Origin: Peltaster fructicola
Lineage: Eukaryota > Ascomycota > Dothideomycetes
DNA: 64,000 bases
NCBI GenBank assembly: GCA_001592805.2
Contig: CP051141.1
Location: 3,410,001 to 3,474,000, forward strand
Direction: 5' to 3'
In this document: positions 23,211-34,241 of the stretch, in pieces
How positions within the stretch are numbered: position 1 is the stretch's first letter
How the letters are laid out: each line of letters begins with the position of its first letter
The notes under the pieces: generated by a model
What the model was told of the DNA's origin: nothing
The model's database searches: none
What the model saw: the letters and a program-made list of their open reading frames with translations, nothing else
Program-made: the position numbers and the translations under genes

Positions 23211-24704
23211 TCACACCTGCTCGACGTGTGGCAACGACACAGGCTGGTGCACAGCCATTGGTCTATCCTTGCCATATACCACGTCCGAGATCTGAGGACA
23301 ATACTTTGGCCTCGACGGAATGGTCTTCATCTGGTCTGCAGGATTGCCCTGAAGACCAAGCAGCTGGTAGAGCCAGTTCAAGATGATGGCGAAGCTCTCG
23401 GGTTCGCCCATGTGCTTTCGGTTATCGACGAAGCGAGCGTCCTTGGGCGGACCATGCTTGAGGCACAAGAGGTAATCATCGATAGGGAAGATCTCGTCAT
23501 TCATACCGTTGACCAGCAACAGCCGCGTACATTTCGGCTTGTCGAGCGTCCCATCCTCGAGCAGCGAGAACTTCTTCAGCGCTTCCTTCTTGAAGGTCTC
23601 CAGGTCGTTGTAACCATACTTGAAAGCCAATGTGGTAGCTAGGTCGAACGGGTACTCCAAATGGTCCGCATTGGAGAGCCACGTTGGATGAAACATGTAA
23701 TGGCAACCTCCACCATGCGCTACGATGCCCTTCAAGCGATCTGGGTGAGAGTAGGCGAGTCGGATGGCATAGTAGCCACCTGTGCTGAAAGCCCAGAGTG
23801 CCTTTCGGCTCTGGTCGATCTCAGCTTGCTCTTCGACCCAGTCGAGCAGACTTGACCACTCTCGGTCAGGCGAAGTAATGTCGCCAGGATCAGCAGGTGA
23901 GTCGCCAGTGCCTGGAATCTCGAGAATAAGTGTTGCAACACCTTTCTGGGACCAGCCTTCGATCCACACTGCAAGCTCCGTTCGGTACCCATCAAGGCCT
24001 GTGAAGATGATGACCAGCGGTGCGGGCTTATCTTGGGTGGTGCCCGGTGGCAGGTGGTAGAAGAACTGGATGTCTTTACCTTCATGTGGAAGACCATGCT
24101 TGTGCGGGATGGATAGGTGCTTGGTCGGACGTTCTCTCATACTCAAACCTTTGGCAGCAGCTTTCTTTCCTTCGGTCCAAGCATGGCGCTGCTTCTCTGA
24201 TCGGGGAGCTGGAAAGCGTGAGATTCTGTACACGGCTGAGGCTCGTCTGCTCGCTGTCAGTAATGCCACATTGCTGCGCAGGGCTTGCACACAGGTATAA
24301 CTCGGATGCCTTCTCCTGGTTACCCTCCTTCTCTGCAGTCTCGGCCTCGGCGAGAAGCTCTTCAGCCTTAGGGACGAAGTAGGAAGCGTACTCGTCCCAG
24401 TCATATGGCTCTTTCAGTCCAGCCTATCTTGTCAGTCGTGCCATACGTCAAGAGCGTGCCGACTTACAGCTACTATGTCCTTCACAATCGGCTCGAAGTC
24501 GCAAAGAGCGCCAAACATGAATGGATACAATCCTCGTGTACACTACTCTCTCATCAGCGTAAGCAAAGAATCCATAATCGCTAGTCGTACTGGCTCTTTC
24601 CACTTCGTCTCCCACAGCTTCTCAAAGCTTTGGTGGTGAACAGCCACATTCTCCAAGTTGTCTTGTATGTGGAACACATGTTCCTCAATATCACTGGCCG
24701 CCAT
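23211..24704 (-). CDS. Ayg1-like alpha/beta hydrolase
   Basis: Ayg1 of Aspergillus shortens a heptaketide in DHN-melanin synthesis by a retro-Claisen type hydrolysis; this is a relative. Four exons (24591-24704, 24468-24542, 24293-24423, 23211-24246) encode 451 aa; the introns are 44-48 nt. Splicing was set by matching to remembered Ayg1: KLWETKWKEP joins to CTRGLYPFMFG, and ASELYL to RASAVYRISRFPAP. Intron 1 is 48 nt and contains the in-frame stop. The nucleophile is Ser261 in WAFSTGGYYAIR, the acid is probably the Asp in NGMNDEIFPIDD, and the His is in NRKHMGEPE. FTGLDGYRTELAVW marks the oxyanion region. There is no polyketide synthase or melanin gene nearby, so a pigment role is not established; a general carbon-carbon or ester hydrolase is possible. 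Confidence 0.92.
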
Positions 24705-25240
24705 TGTGGTGTGCCCTTGCAGTGAGAACGATAGCACGGGTTCTCTCGATGCGAGTATGACAGGGAGCTCGACAGATGTAGTACTCCTTATAAACCAATG
24801 GACCCTTTGGACCAATGCTGCTTCAGAGGGTTGTCATTACTTTCGGACTTCCATACCATTAGATGTGAGTGTACTGCGGGCCATCCGATGACGGCTGGTC
24901 GGCTGTTCCAGATGGAGCATGACGACGATCATGGCCTACCTGACGTCCTTCAATGAGACACCATCTTCAGCACTGCATACACGGTCGCAGGTCTAATCAG
25001 CCACTTTGATCAACAGCTATGTGTGCACTCCCTACACTGTGACCTCTCACAGGCGTGACATCCTTCAAGACAGCAATCAACCTGGCAGCTCGCCTCCTAT
25101 GCATGGGGAGCCGATAGCGTTATGCATAACATGAAAATCGTTGCACCTTCGTACGACCCGTTGTGCTCTGTTGACGGATATGTTTCATGGCACTACACGG
25201 CACTGATAGGTCGCTCGCCTAGCTGACACCACGACTCATC
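24705..25240. other. Divergent intergenic region
   Basis: These 536 bases separate the Ayg1-like gene (minus) from the DUF6314 gene (plus). ATTGG followed by TTTATAAG (minus strand, about 24788-24798) lies some 85 bp upstream of the Ayg1-like ATG and could serve as CCAAT and TATA signals. Confidence 0.4.
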
Positions 25241-25853
25241 ATGCAGGAGACATCGAACCTAGAGATCTTCAAGAGCCTTCGAGGCCAATGGCGTATAAAG
25301 CGATCACTCGTCAGTCAGCCAGGCTTCGGCTTCTCTGGAATGCTCGAAGGGCTGGCCACCTTCAGTCCACGCAAACCTACTGCTCACTCGACTTCGCTGG
25401 AGTTGTTGTACTCAGAGTCGGGCGAGCTGAAGACTGAGAATGGGCTGACGCTGCAGGCCAATCGCAAGTATGTGTACCGCTACAGCGCCGATGAGGATAA
25501 GATAAGTGTTTGGTTCGTGAAGGAAAAGACGAAGGACTTCAAAGGCTTTGAAGAGGTGGACTACTTGTTCATGGACTTGGAGGTGAAGCAGCATAATGAG
25601 ACGACGATAGGCAGAGGTGATCACCTCTGTAGTAAGGATATGTACTGGGCTGAGTATCAGTGGCGTATGCCTGGTGCTGCTGCTGATGATGACAACGACG
25701 AAGACGAAGAGGAAGAGCTTCAGGTTTGGGGCCTACGATATAAGGTCAAAGGTGTGTACGATCTGTCCTGTTCGAGGGATGGACTGACAGCATTGCGCAG
25801 GACCTCAGAAGGACTATACCAGCGACACAGCCTATGAACGAGTTGTGCCTTAG
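25241..25853 (+). CDS. DUF6314 family protein
   Basis: Two exons (25241-25751 and 25801-25853; 49-nt intron) encode 187 aa. The family is found in bacteria and fungi and has no assigned function. Family-like features are the N-terminal LRGQWRIKRSLVS, the lipocalin-like run of strands (GFSGMLEGLATFSPR, KYVYRYSADEDKISVWFV), the segment GDHLCSKDMYWAEYQWRMP and the terminal YKVKGPQKDYTSDTAYERV. The last segment is obtained only after removing the intron. An acidic loop (DDDNDEDEEEE) interrupts the strand region and is probably a local expansion. The fold is likely a calycin-type barrel that binds a small ligand, but this is inference. Confidence 0.85.
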
Positions 25854-26244
25854 ATCAGGTCTACAGCTGGAACGCTCTGAACACTCGGACGCGTCATTAC
25901 CTTAAGCTGCGCAGTATATGGTCTCTGCGTGGGCGCTGATGGGCCCCGGGCCTTGCTACAAATCACACACAGAGGCTCCTCATACACTATCAAGAAGTGT
26001 TGTCACCAAGTGCCCGTCGACTCTATGCAGCACAGCAGCACGAAAGTCTGTAGACCTCTCAATCATCGCTACTCTCGCCGAGCCCTATGCTAGACCATAT
26101 AACTCTGCCTTCGAGCTACCATCCACAATCAAGAGCAACCAAATGAACATGGCAATCACTTCAGAACAATGTAAAGCTCGATCCTTCAGCGACGAAGGAT
26201 CGCTGGTTTAGATTATAGTAGATGTATACAATTACACGGCACAA
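25854..26244. other. Convergent intergenic region
   Basis: This 391-bp stretch lies between the stops of the DUF6314 gene and PMR1. I see nothing beyond 3' flanks. Confidence 0.4.
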
Positions 26245-29200
26245 TCAGACTCTTGAGCTGTACCCATGCCCATTCATGCTCTTCTGCTTTTCCCACCATT
26301 TTCTTGCCTCGTCTACCCACAAGACCGTGCTTGCCATGATCACAAGCTTGATGAGATCAAGTAGACTAAGCGCTTCTGTCTGGAAGACATGTTGAAGCGG
26401 CGGGAAGTAGATGACCATAGCCTGGCCAAGCAGACTTCCCAGCACTGCATAATTGAACATTGTATTAGAGCCCTCACCCCATAGCGGAACCTCTCCTCGA
26501 AGGACTGATTTGGTGCTGCTTCGACATGTCAAGGCGTTGAACATGTCGAAGAGTACGAACTGTGTGAATGTCAGTGTGGTGTCTCTGTCACTGACAGAAT
26601 GAGCGGCGAGATCGGCCGCGGTGAGGTTCGAGACATATGTAAAGAGTGTGCCTATCATGATGACAGCCGCAGATTGCATGACACGACGCAGGAGTCGTGG
26701 GTGTAGGACTCTGGCATTGCGAGGGCGGGGGCCCTCTCGTAGCAACGCTGGATCGACTGGCTCAACACCAAGTGATTGCGCGGGAGGTCCATCCATTAGG
26801 ATGTCTACAAGGAAGTCAGTCAGTAGAGATCGTGAAAGCTGTCTATTGCACTCACTTATCCATAAGATCTGCATAGCATTGAGCGGATTACGCCAGCCTC
26901 CGAGAGAGCTGACCATGACCAGACCCAATGCTGCAGCACTCGTACTCAACTGGAAGGTCAAGAAGTTGCCGATGTTGTGGAAGATGCCCTTGCCCTCCTC
27001 GATTGCGCTCAAGATGGTACTGAAGTCGTCATCAGTGAGGATCATGTCTGCAGCTTCCTTGGCCACATCGGTACCCAGCTTGCCCATAGAGATACCAATG
27101 TCAGCCTTCTTCAGAGCTGGCGCGTCGTTCACGCCATCTCCTGTCATCCCGACCACGTCGCCTCGTGCTTGTAGGGCGGAGATGATCTTTAGCTTATGAT
27201 CTGGACTGGTGCGAGCAAAGATCGAAACCCGTGACATTGCTTCTGAAAGCTGCTGCTCCGTCATGTGGTCGATCTGGTCTCCTCGCAGCACTGGCGAGCC
27301 GAGCGCGGAGTTCATATTGACAGGTATGCCAAGCTTCTTCGAAATTGCTATAGCTGTCGTTTCTGCATCGCCAGTGATCATGATCACCTTGACACCTCCA
27401 GCCATTAGCCGGCGTATGCTACGATCAACTCCAGGCCGTGGAGGATCAGACATGCCAACAAGACCTGCGAATGTCAAGCCGTTGTACATGTTTTCCTTGC
27501 TGGACTTTCGGTCGTCCACAACAACAGGGGTTGATGGCGTGCTCTTGTTACGAGCGGCCGACGGTCGCTCAGCCCGCACCGTGCCTGAAGCAAAGGCTAG
27601 CACTCGAAGGCCTTCCTCTGCCATGGTACGTGCTGCCATATCGACTTCCTGGCGTCGTTTGTCGTCAAGCACGACTTCGCCACCCTGCGCGGTAAGATAC
27701 GTGTCACAACGATCGATGACTCTTTCCAGAGCTCCTTTGATGTATGCGGTCTCCTCTCCTCCTGATCCTGCCATGACGACTCCCATCCACTTTCTCTCAC
27801 TCGAGAACGGCGTTTCTTGTTTCCTGACGCCCAGTCTTTGTCGCACATCATCCTCTCCAAATGTGTCGAGCATGTCAAGCAGGGCAACGTCTGTTGGTTG
27901 TCCTGCCCATCGACTTCTCGCATTGACTGTCTCGTCGCCGGCTGTGTTGGCAAGGACTCTAGCACCTGCGGCGGTCGGCGCAACAGCATCAGATACCAGC
28001 CTGCCATTGTTGACAATGTTTGCAACGCGTAGAATGCGATTCGTGACCGGCGTATGGGCGGCTTCGCGGTGAACAGCCTTGATGTCCTTTGGCTCGGCAT
28101 CGTCGACGGCCCAGATTTTCGTAGCTGTCATATGATTCATAGTCAGCGTGCCGGTCTTGTCACTGCAAACCACGTTGACACTTCCAAGTGTTTCGACACT
28201 TGGCAAGCGGCGGACAATGGCATTTCGCTTGCTCATGCGTAGCACGCCCAGAGCAAGTGTCACTGTAACAATGATAGGGAGCCCTTCAGGTATCGCTGCC
28301 ACTGCTAGGGAGACGCCGATCTGGAAGAGCTCCAGGAATGCCATGCCACGATATAGTCCAACGAGTATGATCAGGCCGATGACGCCAAAGCTGAAGTAGC
28401 TGAGCTCTTTCCCAAGTCGATCCATAGACAGCTGCAAAGGCGTACGTGGAGATTCAATCTCTTGTAGCGAAGCTGATATGGCACCGAACTCTGTATCACC
28501 ACCAGTGCCAATGACAATACCCTGACCGTTGCCTGATCTCACAAGTGTGCCCATGAATGCGATGTTTCTCTGCTCGTTCAAGCGCAGATCCGCGCCCACT
28601 GTGCCTGCAGCAGGGCTGGAGTATAGCGGCGTCAGTGGTGCATCATCGCCGCTCCTCGGTGACAGCGTCTCATCCGTCTTTTGTACTGGCTCGTTCTCAC
28701 CAGTCAGGTTGCTCTCGTCAATGCTCAGGTCGGCAGCATGAGTAATACGAATATCTGCAGGCACGCGATCGCCAGTCGAGAATAGTACCAGGTCACCAGT
28801 GACAAGCTGTGTTGCTGAAATGGTAATGCTCGATCTTTGCGCTGCAGCGAACTCTCGAGAGTCCGGGTGCTCCTTGGTGCCGTTCGTGATTGGCGTCTCA
28901 GCATTGCCATTCTGCTTAGCTGGTGTATTGCTACGTATGACATGCGCGCTGTGTGGTACAAGTTGGTTCAATGCTTCCAAGCTCTTCTCAGATCGATACT
29001 CCTGTACAAAGGCGACTGTGACCACAATAGTGACAGCCAGGGCGATACTGATGGCGTCCTCATAGTTGCCCATGACCGCAGACACAGCAGCGCTCGCCAG
29101 TAGAAGTACGATCAGAGTCTCCTGAAACTGCTTGACGAAACGTAGCCATAACGGTTCCGGCTCTTCATGTGGTAGCTCGTTTGTTCCCTGAACAGACAAC

Positions 29201-29448
29201 CGTGCGTTCGCATCGCCAGGATGGAGTCCGTTGGTAAGTGATGTAGAATGTTGCTCTGCTACCTCGTCGGCACTGAGTACGGAGTGCTTGGCTGTGATGG
29301 ACTGCTGACCGGCCAGTCGCAGGCGACTAGGCGCTCGAGTGCGCTCGCTTGTGCGTGCCCGAGCATCTTCCCTTGGTGGTGCTAGCGACGACGGGTGGGT
29401 ATGTATCTTTGGTGTCGCATTGCCTCGTGTAGATGATGAGGTATTCAT
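26245..29448 (-). CDS. PMR1: Golgi Ca2+/Mn2+-transporting P-type ATPase Pmr1
   Basis: This pumps Ca2+ and Mn2+ into the Golgi, supporting glycosylation and secretion. Two exons (26856-29448, 26245-26804) encode 1050 aa. The 51-nt intron (26805-26855) is stop-free and a multiple of three, so its removal is inferred from conservation: splicing gives [15 protein letters not shown], the M6 sequence with ion-binding Asn and Asp. Other landmarks are the actuator loop LTGEN (about 248-252), PEGLP in M4 (about 387), phosphorylation Asp430 in CSDKTGTLT, and [17 protein letters not shown] in the hinge. The N-terminal 90 residues are Ser/Arg-rich and variable. The Glu in LTGEN replaces the more usual TGES Ser, as in other SPCA-type pumps. 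It is divergent from RAD21. Confidence 0.95.
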   Translation of the reverse strand: MNTSSSTRGNATPKIHTHPSSLAPPREDARARTSERTRAPSRLRLAGQQSITAKHSVLSADEVAEQHSTSLTNGLHPGDANARLSVQGTNELPHEEPEPLWLRFVKQFQETLIVLLLASAAVSAVMGNYEDAISIALAVTIVVTVAFVQEYRSEKSLEALNQLVPHSAHVIRSNTPAKQNGNAETPITNGTKEHPDSREFAAAQRSSITISATQLVTGDLVLFSTGDRVPADIRITHAADLSIDESNLTGENEPVQKTDETLSPRSGDDAPLTPLYSSPAAGTVGADLRLNEQRNIAFMGTLVRSGNGQGIVIGTGGDTEFGAISASLQEIESPRTPLQLSMDRLGKELSYFSFGVIGLIILVGLYRGMAFLELFQIGVSLAVAAIPEGLPIIVTVTLALGVLRMSKRNAIVRRLPSVETLGSVNVVCSDKTGTLTMNHMTATKIWAVDDAEPKDIKAVHREAAHTPVTNRILRVANIVNNGRLVSDAVAPTAAGARVLANTAGDETVNARSRWAGQPTDVALLDMLDTFGEDDVRQRLGVRKQETPFSSERKWMGVVMAGSGGEETAYIKGALERVIDRCDTYLTAQGGEVVLDDKRRQEVDMAARTMAEEGLRVLAFASGTVRAERPSAARNKSTPSTPVVVDDRKSSKENMYNGLTFAGLVGMSDPPRPGVDRSIRRLMAGGVKVIMITGDAETTAIAISKKLGIPVNMNSALGSPVLRGDQIDHMTEQQLSEAMSRVSIFARTSPDHKLKIISALQARGDVVGMTGDGVNDAPALKKADIGISMGKLGTDVAKEAADMILTDDDFSTILSAIEEGKGIFHNIGNFLTFQLSTSAAALGLVMVSSLGGWRNPLNAMQILWISECNRQLSRSLLTDFLVDILMDGPPAQSLGVEPVDPALLREGPRPRNARVLHPRLLRRVMQSAAVIMIGTLFTYVSNLTAADLAAHSVSDRDTTLTFTQFVLFDMFNALTCRSSTKSVLRGEVPLWGEGSNTMFNYAVLGSLLGQAMVIYFPPLQHVFQTEALSLLDLIKLVIMASTVLWVDEARKWWEKQKSMNGHGYSSRV

Positions 29449-30034
29449 CCTTTGACTGCCATCAATTCGAGAAGGTTTCTTCGGACTCGCGCAATCTGTG
29501 GTGAACGCCCATACGATGCCTATGCCCCAAACCGTTCAAATGCCGCTTCCAGTGCTGTGGTGATGTGTAAATGCGCTCTTTGTTGCTGTGGATCATGCTA
29601 CAGTATTCATTAGCTGTTCCTTCCAAATTGTCAGGCACAGAAGCCGGTCGTGCAGCGTCATGCCGCCACAGCTCCAGCCACAGCATGGCTTCTAGCGTGT
29701 TTACCACAACGACTTGATCCGGCTAGCTGGTTGCCAGCCACTCAATTGTCAAGAGCGAGCGCATCGCATTCACCCATCTCGTCCTCCTACACCATTTCCC
29801 ACCCCGAATACACACTCTTTCGACCGCGAATTTGGAAATACGGCACAGATACCGTCTGCGATGCTGAACGCGACTTCTCATCGTACGTGAACACCTCTGT
29901 ACAGATCACTAGAACGCGTCACGAAACAACGCTGGACCGCGATTACTCACGAACACATTCGAGGCACAACCACTTGATAGCGCCGCGTGCGAGCGCACAC
30001 TTACACACTCCTTAATCACACATCAATCTCCATC
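29449..30034. other. Divergent promoter region of PMR1 and RAD21
   Basis: This 586-bp region contains an MCB box fused to an SCB-like site close to RAD21 (listed separately). I see no gene. Confidence 0.5.
29914..29926 (+). promoter_or_regulatory. MCB box plus SCB-like site upstream of RAD21
   Basis: ACGCGT (29914-29919) is directly followed by CACGAAA (29920-29926), about 110 bp before the RAD21 ATG. In yeasts these are the MBF and SBF core sites that drive G1/S transcription, and yeast MCD1 is such a target. One ACGCGT is expected by chance about every 4 kb; the abutting pair is less likely. Confidence 0.5.
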
Positions 30035-31741
30035 ATGTTCTACTCAGAATCACTTCTCGCGAAGACCGGCCCTCTGGCTCGCGTCTGGCTCGCTGCCAAT
30101 CTAGAGCGCAAGCTCACCAAGCAGAACGTACTGCAATCCGACATAGACAACAATGTAAGAGACATTATTGGATCGGGGCAGGCACCCATGGCGCTTCGTC
30201 TGAGTGGACAGTTGCTGCTCGGAGTTGTCAGGATATACAGCAAGAAGGCGAAGTACCTCTTCGACGATTGCTCGGAGGCATTGGGCAAGCTCAAAATGGC
30301 CTTTCGCCCTGGAAACGTGGATCTTCCTGCCAACCAGCTGCTGGCTTCGAATGCCAATGCCTTGACGCTACCTGATCAGATCACTGAGCAAGACCTCTTC
30401 GCACCACTTCCGGACCCTGCTGATCTCTTCCGTGATCCTGGACTCAATCTGAACGACGATCACAATTTCTTGGACTTCGAGACTAGCCAGCTGATGCCAG
30501 AAGCTCAGAGAACACCAACATCCTCACGTCGCAGCCGGCCTATGGCGGGACTTGAGCAGGACGACCTCGATCTCGATCTCGGCTTTGACGAGCCCAGCAT
30601 TGAACTCGGTCGTGCAAACAAGTCTGCTCTGCCAGATGGGCCGTCACTACTCCAGGACGACCTTGGACTCGACTTCGGATTTGGCGACACTACAGTCGAG
30701 CAGGATAACACTATCCGTGGTGCCCAAGACGATGTACCAATGCACGATGACGAACCAGTAGAATCCAACAACGGTCCTCCCCAGTCTGGCGCTCCTCTCC
30801 AGGAACGTGACGACTCCTTTCAGCTCAACGGTACCGCCCTTGATGAGGTTGACGAGACTGCTGTGCAGGCTGCCCAGCGGGTGAAGCGTCGCAAGGTTCT
30901 TCACCAAGACGTCGAGATCGAGCTAGACAAGAAACAGATTCAGAAGCAGCAAGAAGACCGATCAGCCATCACTCGAGCACCAAGCTATCTTCCACAGGAT
31001 CCATTCCTGCTGCACCTGCTTGAGGCTCAGCGCAGTGGGGCCTTCGTCTCTAACATCATGGGAGACGGTCGCATGGTTGGTCTGGCACCACAGCTCCATG
31101 GCATCTGCAGCATCGAGGTCATCCGCAAGATCGGCGAGCGAAAGCGAAAACGAGACTCTGGCATCGCAGACATGGATACCAGCGAAGAACAGATCCAGTC
31201 ATCCCCACAGCTTAACAATGTTGGCGATGAAGATTTCATCAATATCGGTGACCAGGACGGTTTCGGTGGCGATACATCACTCGAACATGGCACATTGGCT
31301 ATTATGGACGAGGATGAGATCGATAGAATCGCAGCGCAGGATATCGATGGCCCATCCACTGTTGGACCCTCCTTCGACCACACTGAAGCTCCGCTCCTAC
31401 ATCCTTCACAGTCTGGTCCTGTTTCCGTTGGCACAAAGACTACAGTTGCAGCCTTACGCAATCACTTCGCTCCTGGACATACTGGCAACGAGCCTCCTAC
31501 ACCCTCCAAGCGTACTCGAGCAGAAGCACGATTCGCTGATCTGTGTCCCACGGAAACAACCAAGCGATCAGAAGCCACCAAGATGTTCTTCGAGCTTCTA
31601 GTCCTTGGCACCAAGGACGCTGTCAAGATCGAGCAAGAGAAAGGCAAAGGTCTCGATGGCGATATCAGAGTCCGTGGCAAACGTGGACTTTGGGGCTCGT
31701 GGGCCGAGATGGGTCAGAGCCAAGTCGTCACAACATTGTGA
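30035..31741 (+). CDS. RAD21: Cohesin alpha-kleisin subunit Rad21/Scc1
   Basis: This kleisin bridges the Smc1 and Smc3 heads to close the cohesin ring in the nucleus and is cut by separase at anaphase. A single exon encodes 568 aa. The start ATG at 30035 gives the invariant N-terminus MFYSESLLAKTGPLARVWLA; the N-terminal domain continues with APMALRLSGQLLLGVVRIYSKK. The acidic, Asp/Leu-rich middle is typical. The C-terminal winged helix (about 505-568) includes SEATKMFFELLVLGTKDAVKI. The start MFYSESLL and mitotic-type length favour Rad21 over the meiotic Rec8. An MCB/SCB site lies about 110 bp upstream. Confidence 0.96.
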   Translation: MFYSESLLAKTGPLARVWLAANLERKLTKQNVLQSDIDNNVRDIIGSGQAPMALRLSGQLLLGVVRIYSKKAKYLFDDCSEALGKLKMAFRPGNVDLPANQLLASNANALTLPDQITEQDLFAPLPDPADLFRDPGLNLNDDHNFLDFETSQLMPEAQRTPTSSRRSRPMAGLEQDDLDLDLGFDEPSIELGRANKSALPDGPSLLQDDLGLDFGFGDTTVEQDNTIRGAQDDVPMHDDEPVESNNGPPQSGAPLQERDDSFQLNGTALDEVDETAVQAAQRVKRRKVLHQDVEIELDKKQIQKQQEDRSAITRAPSYLPQDPFLLHLLEAQRSGAFVSNIMGDGRMVGLAPQLHGICSIEVIRKIGERKRKRDSGIADMDTSEEQIQSSPQLNNVGDEDFINIGDQDGFGGDTSLEHGTLAIMDEDEIDRIAAQDIDGPSTVGPSFDHTEAPLLHPSQSGPVSVGTKTTVAALRNHFAPGHTGNEPPTPSKRTRAEARFADLCPTETTKRSEATKMFFELLVLGTKDAVKIEQEKGKGLDGDIRVRGKRGLWGSWAEMGQSQVVTTL

Positions 31742-33071
31742 TTGTTTGGAAGTCGGCATCTGCTCTTGGCTGAAGCAGACGTTACAGCGTTTACGATATC
31801 CTCTGTGTTTTGTGGGATTGCTCCTGGTGGTTGCATGCGGTCTAAAGCAGGTTCCTGTTTAGATCAGCTCGGTTGGTGTTTGGGACGAATGTCGATTTTC
31901 GGCTTACGATAGGTCGTAGTTGTACACTACATGCGAGCGGTCTAGGAGACGATTCAGGCGTCTGTATGACATATTTCTTTGTTACATTGCCTCATCCTGA
32001 TGAGTGCGCTGTTGAACGCGTATGCTCGTGATCCTTGCTGACACAATTCTTGGACAAGGGACTCTTCCGCGCCACGCCCGAAACCTCGACATCCCTGGTT
32101 GTTGTCTTGTAGCTTACACTCGCCGGGCAGGTGCTTACTGGGCAGTACTTGGAACTTCCACACGTCCACAAGATCGATGCTCTACAGGCTACGTGTAGGC
32201 TCTGAGAGAATGATCCTCATGCTTCCATCGACTGCAAGGATGCCCACCATGACCTCGCGTACGACCGCAGCACAACAGCCACATCAAGGCCCAGCTAGCA
32301 TCATTCTCACGCCCTCTGGTCGTCTGTGAGCCTCTCAATCGCGCACTCATGTTCGGAGAAGGACGAATTGACGACTTCACCGCATCGTGGTGAAGAAACC
32401 ACAACATATATACTCATGTCGGATGACACAAGAGCGCATTGACGCATTCGTTGTACAGTCAACAGTCTCACGTGGATGCATAGTCATTCACCAACCCAGC
32501 AGATTTACTTGGAAAGACAGGTTGGCGGTATAGCTCGACAGCATCAACATAGTGAGTCCAGTCGTCGGTAGACACAATGCTTTGCCTTGACGATCCCTAG
32601 GCGGCATCGTGGCTCAGAGGACACGTCGGTCACGAAAGGTGCGGGTGGACGCATGCCAGGCCTCTCACACTACCTTCTGCCTATCGCAAGGCACTTGCAG
32701 CGAGCTAAGTAGGATCGCCTCTAAGCGATGGAGGTATGGCTCTTGTCTCAGCCGGAGATGATCGATGCTTCGATCTACTGTCACGATAGCGCTGGCCTTA
32801 GACTTACGCCTGGCCTGTCTCTGTGACCAGCGAGGCATGCATATAAAGCTCTTGCCCGTCGTTCTTCTGCTCCAGCAACCCGGGTCAAAGAAGACACAAG
32901 GTTAATCACAACTGCAGCTTTCCTATAACTCTCGATCGTTTTTCAGCCCTCAACTCAGACACATCTTATCTCACATCCACGACACTTGCACGACATCTGG
33001 TTCATCACTGCAGCACCGACACGCTCGTGCTTAGGAATACACGAACGACAACCCTGACCAAACGAACGAAG
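31742..33071. other. Intergenic region, no supported gene
   Basis: This is 1.3 kb between RAD21 and the cupin gene. Only short chance frames are present. A TATAAA at 32842-32847, about 230 bp before the cupin ATG, suggests that the 3' part is the cupin promoter and leader. Confidence 0.45.
32842..32847 (+). promoter_or_regulatory. TATA box of the cupin gene
   Basis: TATAAA lies about 230 bp upstream of the cupin start codon, followed by a pyrimidine- and CA-rich leader typical of highly expressed fungal secreted-protein genes. Confidence 0.45.
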
Positions 33072-33965
33072 ATGCTATTCTCAACCTTTTCTCTTTCAGC
33101 CGCGCTGCTCGCCATTGGCATAGGACAAGTTCAGGCAGTGGACAAGACCAGGGATCCAGACCTGGTCGCCAAGCTCAACGACGCAGCAACACAGCTTGAT
33201 CGTCTTACGCTACTTCCCGGCGATAAGTCTTGGTTGTTCGACTTCACCATTCAGCCATACTACACCTTCACACCAGGTGGTGTAATCAACATGAATGTTG
33301 CCACATTTCCTGCTGCCAAGGGCAACGGGATGACAAGTGAGTACAGCCGGACATGCTCGCCCAGCACAGAACTGATTCTCTATAGTGGCCATGCTGAACC
33401 TAGGCCCTTGCTCGATGCTACCACCACACTACCATCCTCGTGCCTCCAATTACGTAGTTGCCATTCTTGGTAACACTACCACGTACATGTTCGAGGAGAA
33501 CGGCGCACGACTGGTCAAGGAGATCCTCACGCCAGGGAAAGCAACAATCTTCCCACAAGCCTCGATGCACATGATGGTCAACACTGGTAAGTCTAGCATA
33601 TTGGACCGTCCAACCTTGTGTTCCCAGATCATGCCACTTTTGTGCTGCAAGTACTGCTGTGGTGCAACACCAGGATGATTGCATATCAGTTGATTACTGA
33701 CATCACGCTAGGCTGTAGCAATGCTCAACTCGTCTCAGCGCTCAACTCAGAGGACGCCGGCACGCAGAACATTGGCAACGTCTTCACCAACGGCTTCCCT
33801 GCTGACCTTGTGAATGCCGCGTTCGGGTCGAGTCTCGACGACATCATGACTGCCGCCAAGATGATACCTGTCGGCACTGGCTCCAACTGGGGCACTCAGG
33901 AGTGTCTGAAGCGCTGTGGCATCTCTCCTCCGAAGAACAACGGCACTTATGGTTATGGCTTGTGA
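33072..33965 (+). CDS. Secreted cupin (germin-like) protein
   Basis: Three exons (33072-33336, 33386-33586, 33712-33965) encode 239 aa; the introns are 49 and 125 nt, the second unusually long for this window. The N-terminus is a signal peptide (MLFSTFSLSAALLAIGIGQVQA, cleavage near AVDKTRD). The cupin barrel has motif 1 around GPCSMLPPHYHPRA, with metal-binding His residues, and a second motif around FPQASMHMMVNTG, leading into CSNAQLVSALNSEDAGT. After the barrel comes the fungal germin-like tail IGNVFTNGFPADLVNAAFG. Germin-like proteins bind Mn and can be oxalate oxidases or superoxide dismutases, but fungal members of this type have no settled activity. The ATG at 33072 places the signal peptide at the very start; an upstream GTG is not used. 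Confidence 0.9.
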
Positions 33966-34241
33966 TATATGGCAGGACTCGCGCGGATGTACTTAATGCA
34001 ATTAGTTAAGACTTGTGTAAGGTATGCTGTTACCAGCTATGTGCGCTTGGAATCTTTCTTTGTGAATCACGCTTGAATGCTTTCTCAGCGATGACGAAGC
34101 TCGCGCACCTTTGGCGCTATCAACTGACGTCTGCCCAGCGTACATCGCACAGCAGTCACAACGCCAACCTTTTGTAACACCGTAGGTTGTGTATATACGA
34201 GGTGTGCTAAGGATTACCGAGATCATCAAGAGTCGCACAAA

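Noticed and set aside
32580-32660. Possible structural RNA in a GC-rich stretch of the RAD21-cupin gap
   Set aside because: No tRNA arms, box motifs or stable stem could be traced by eye.
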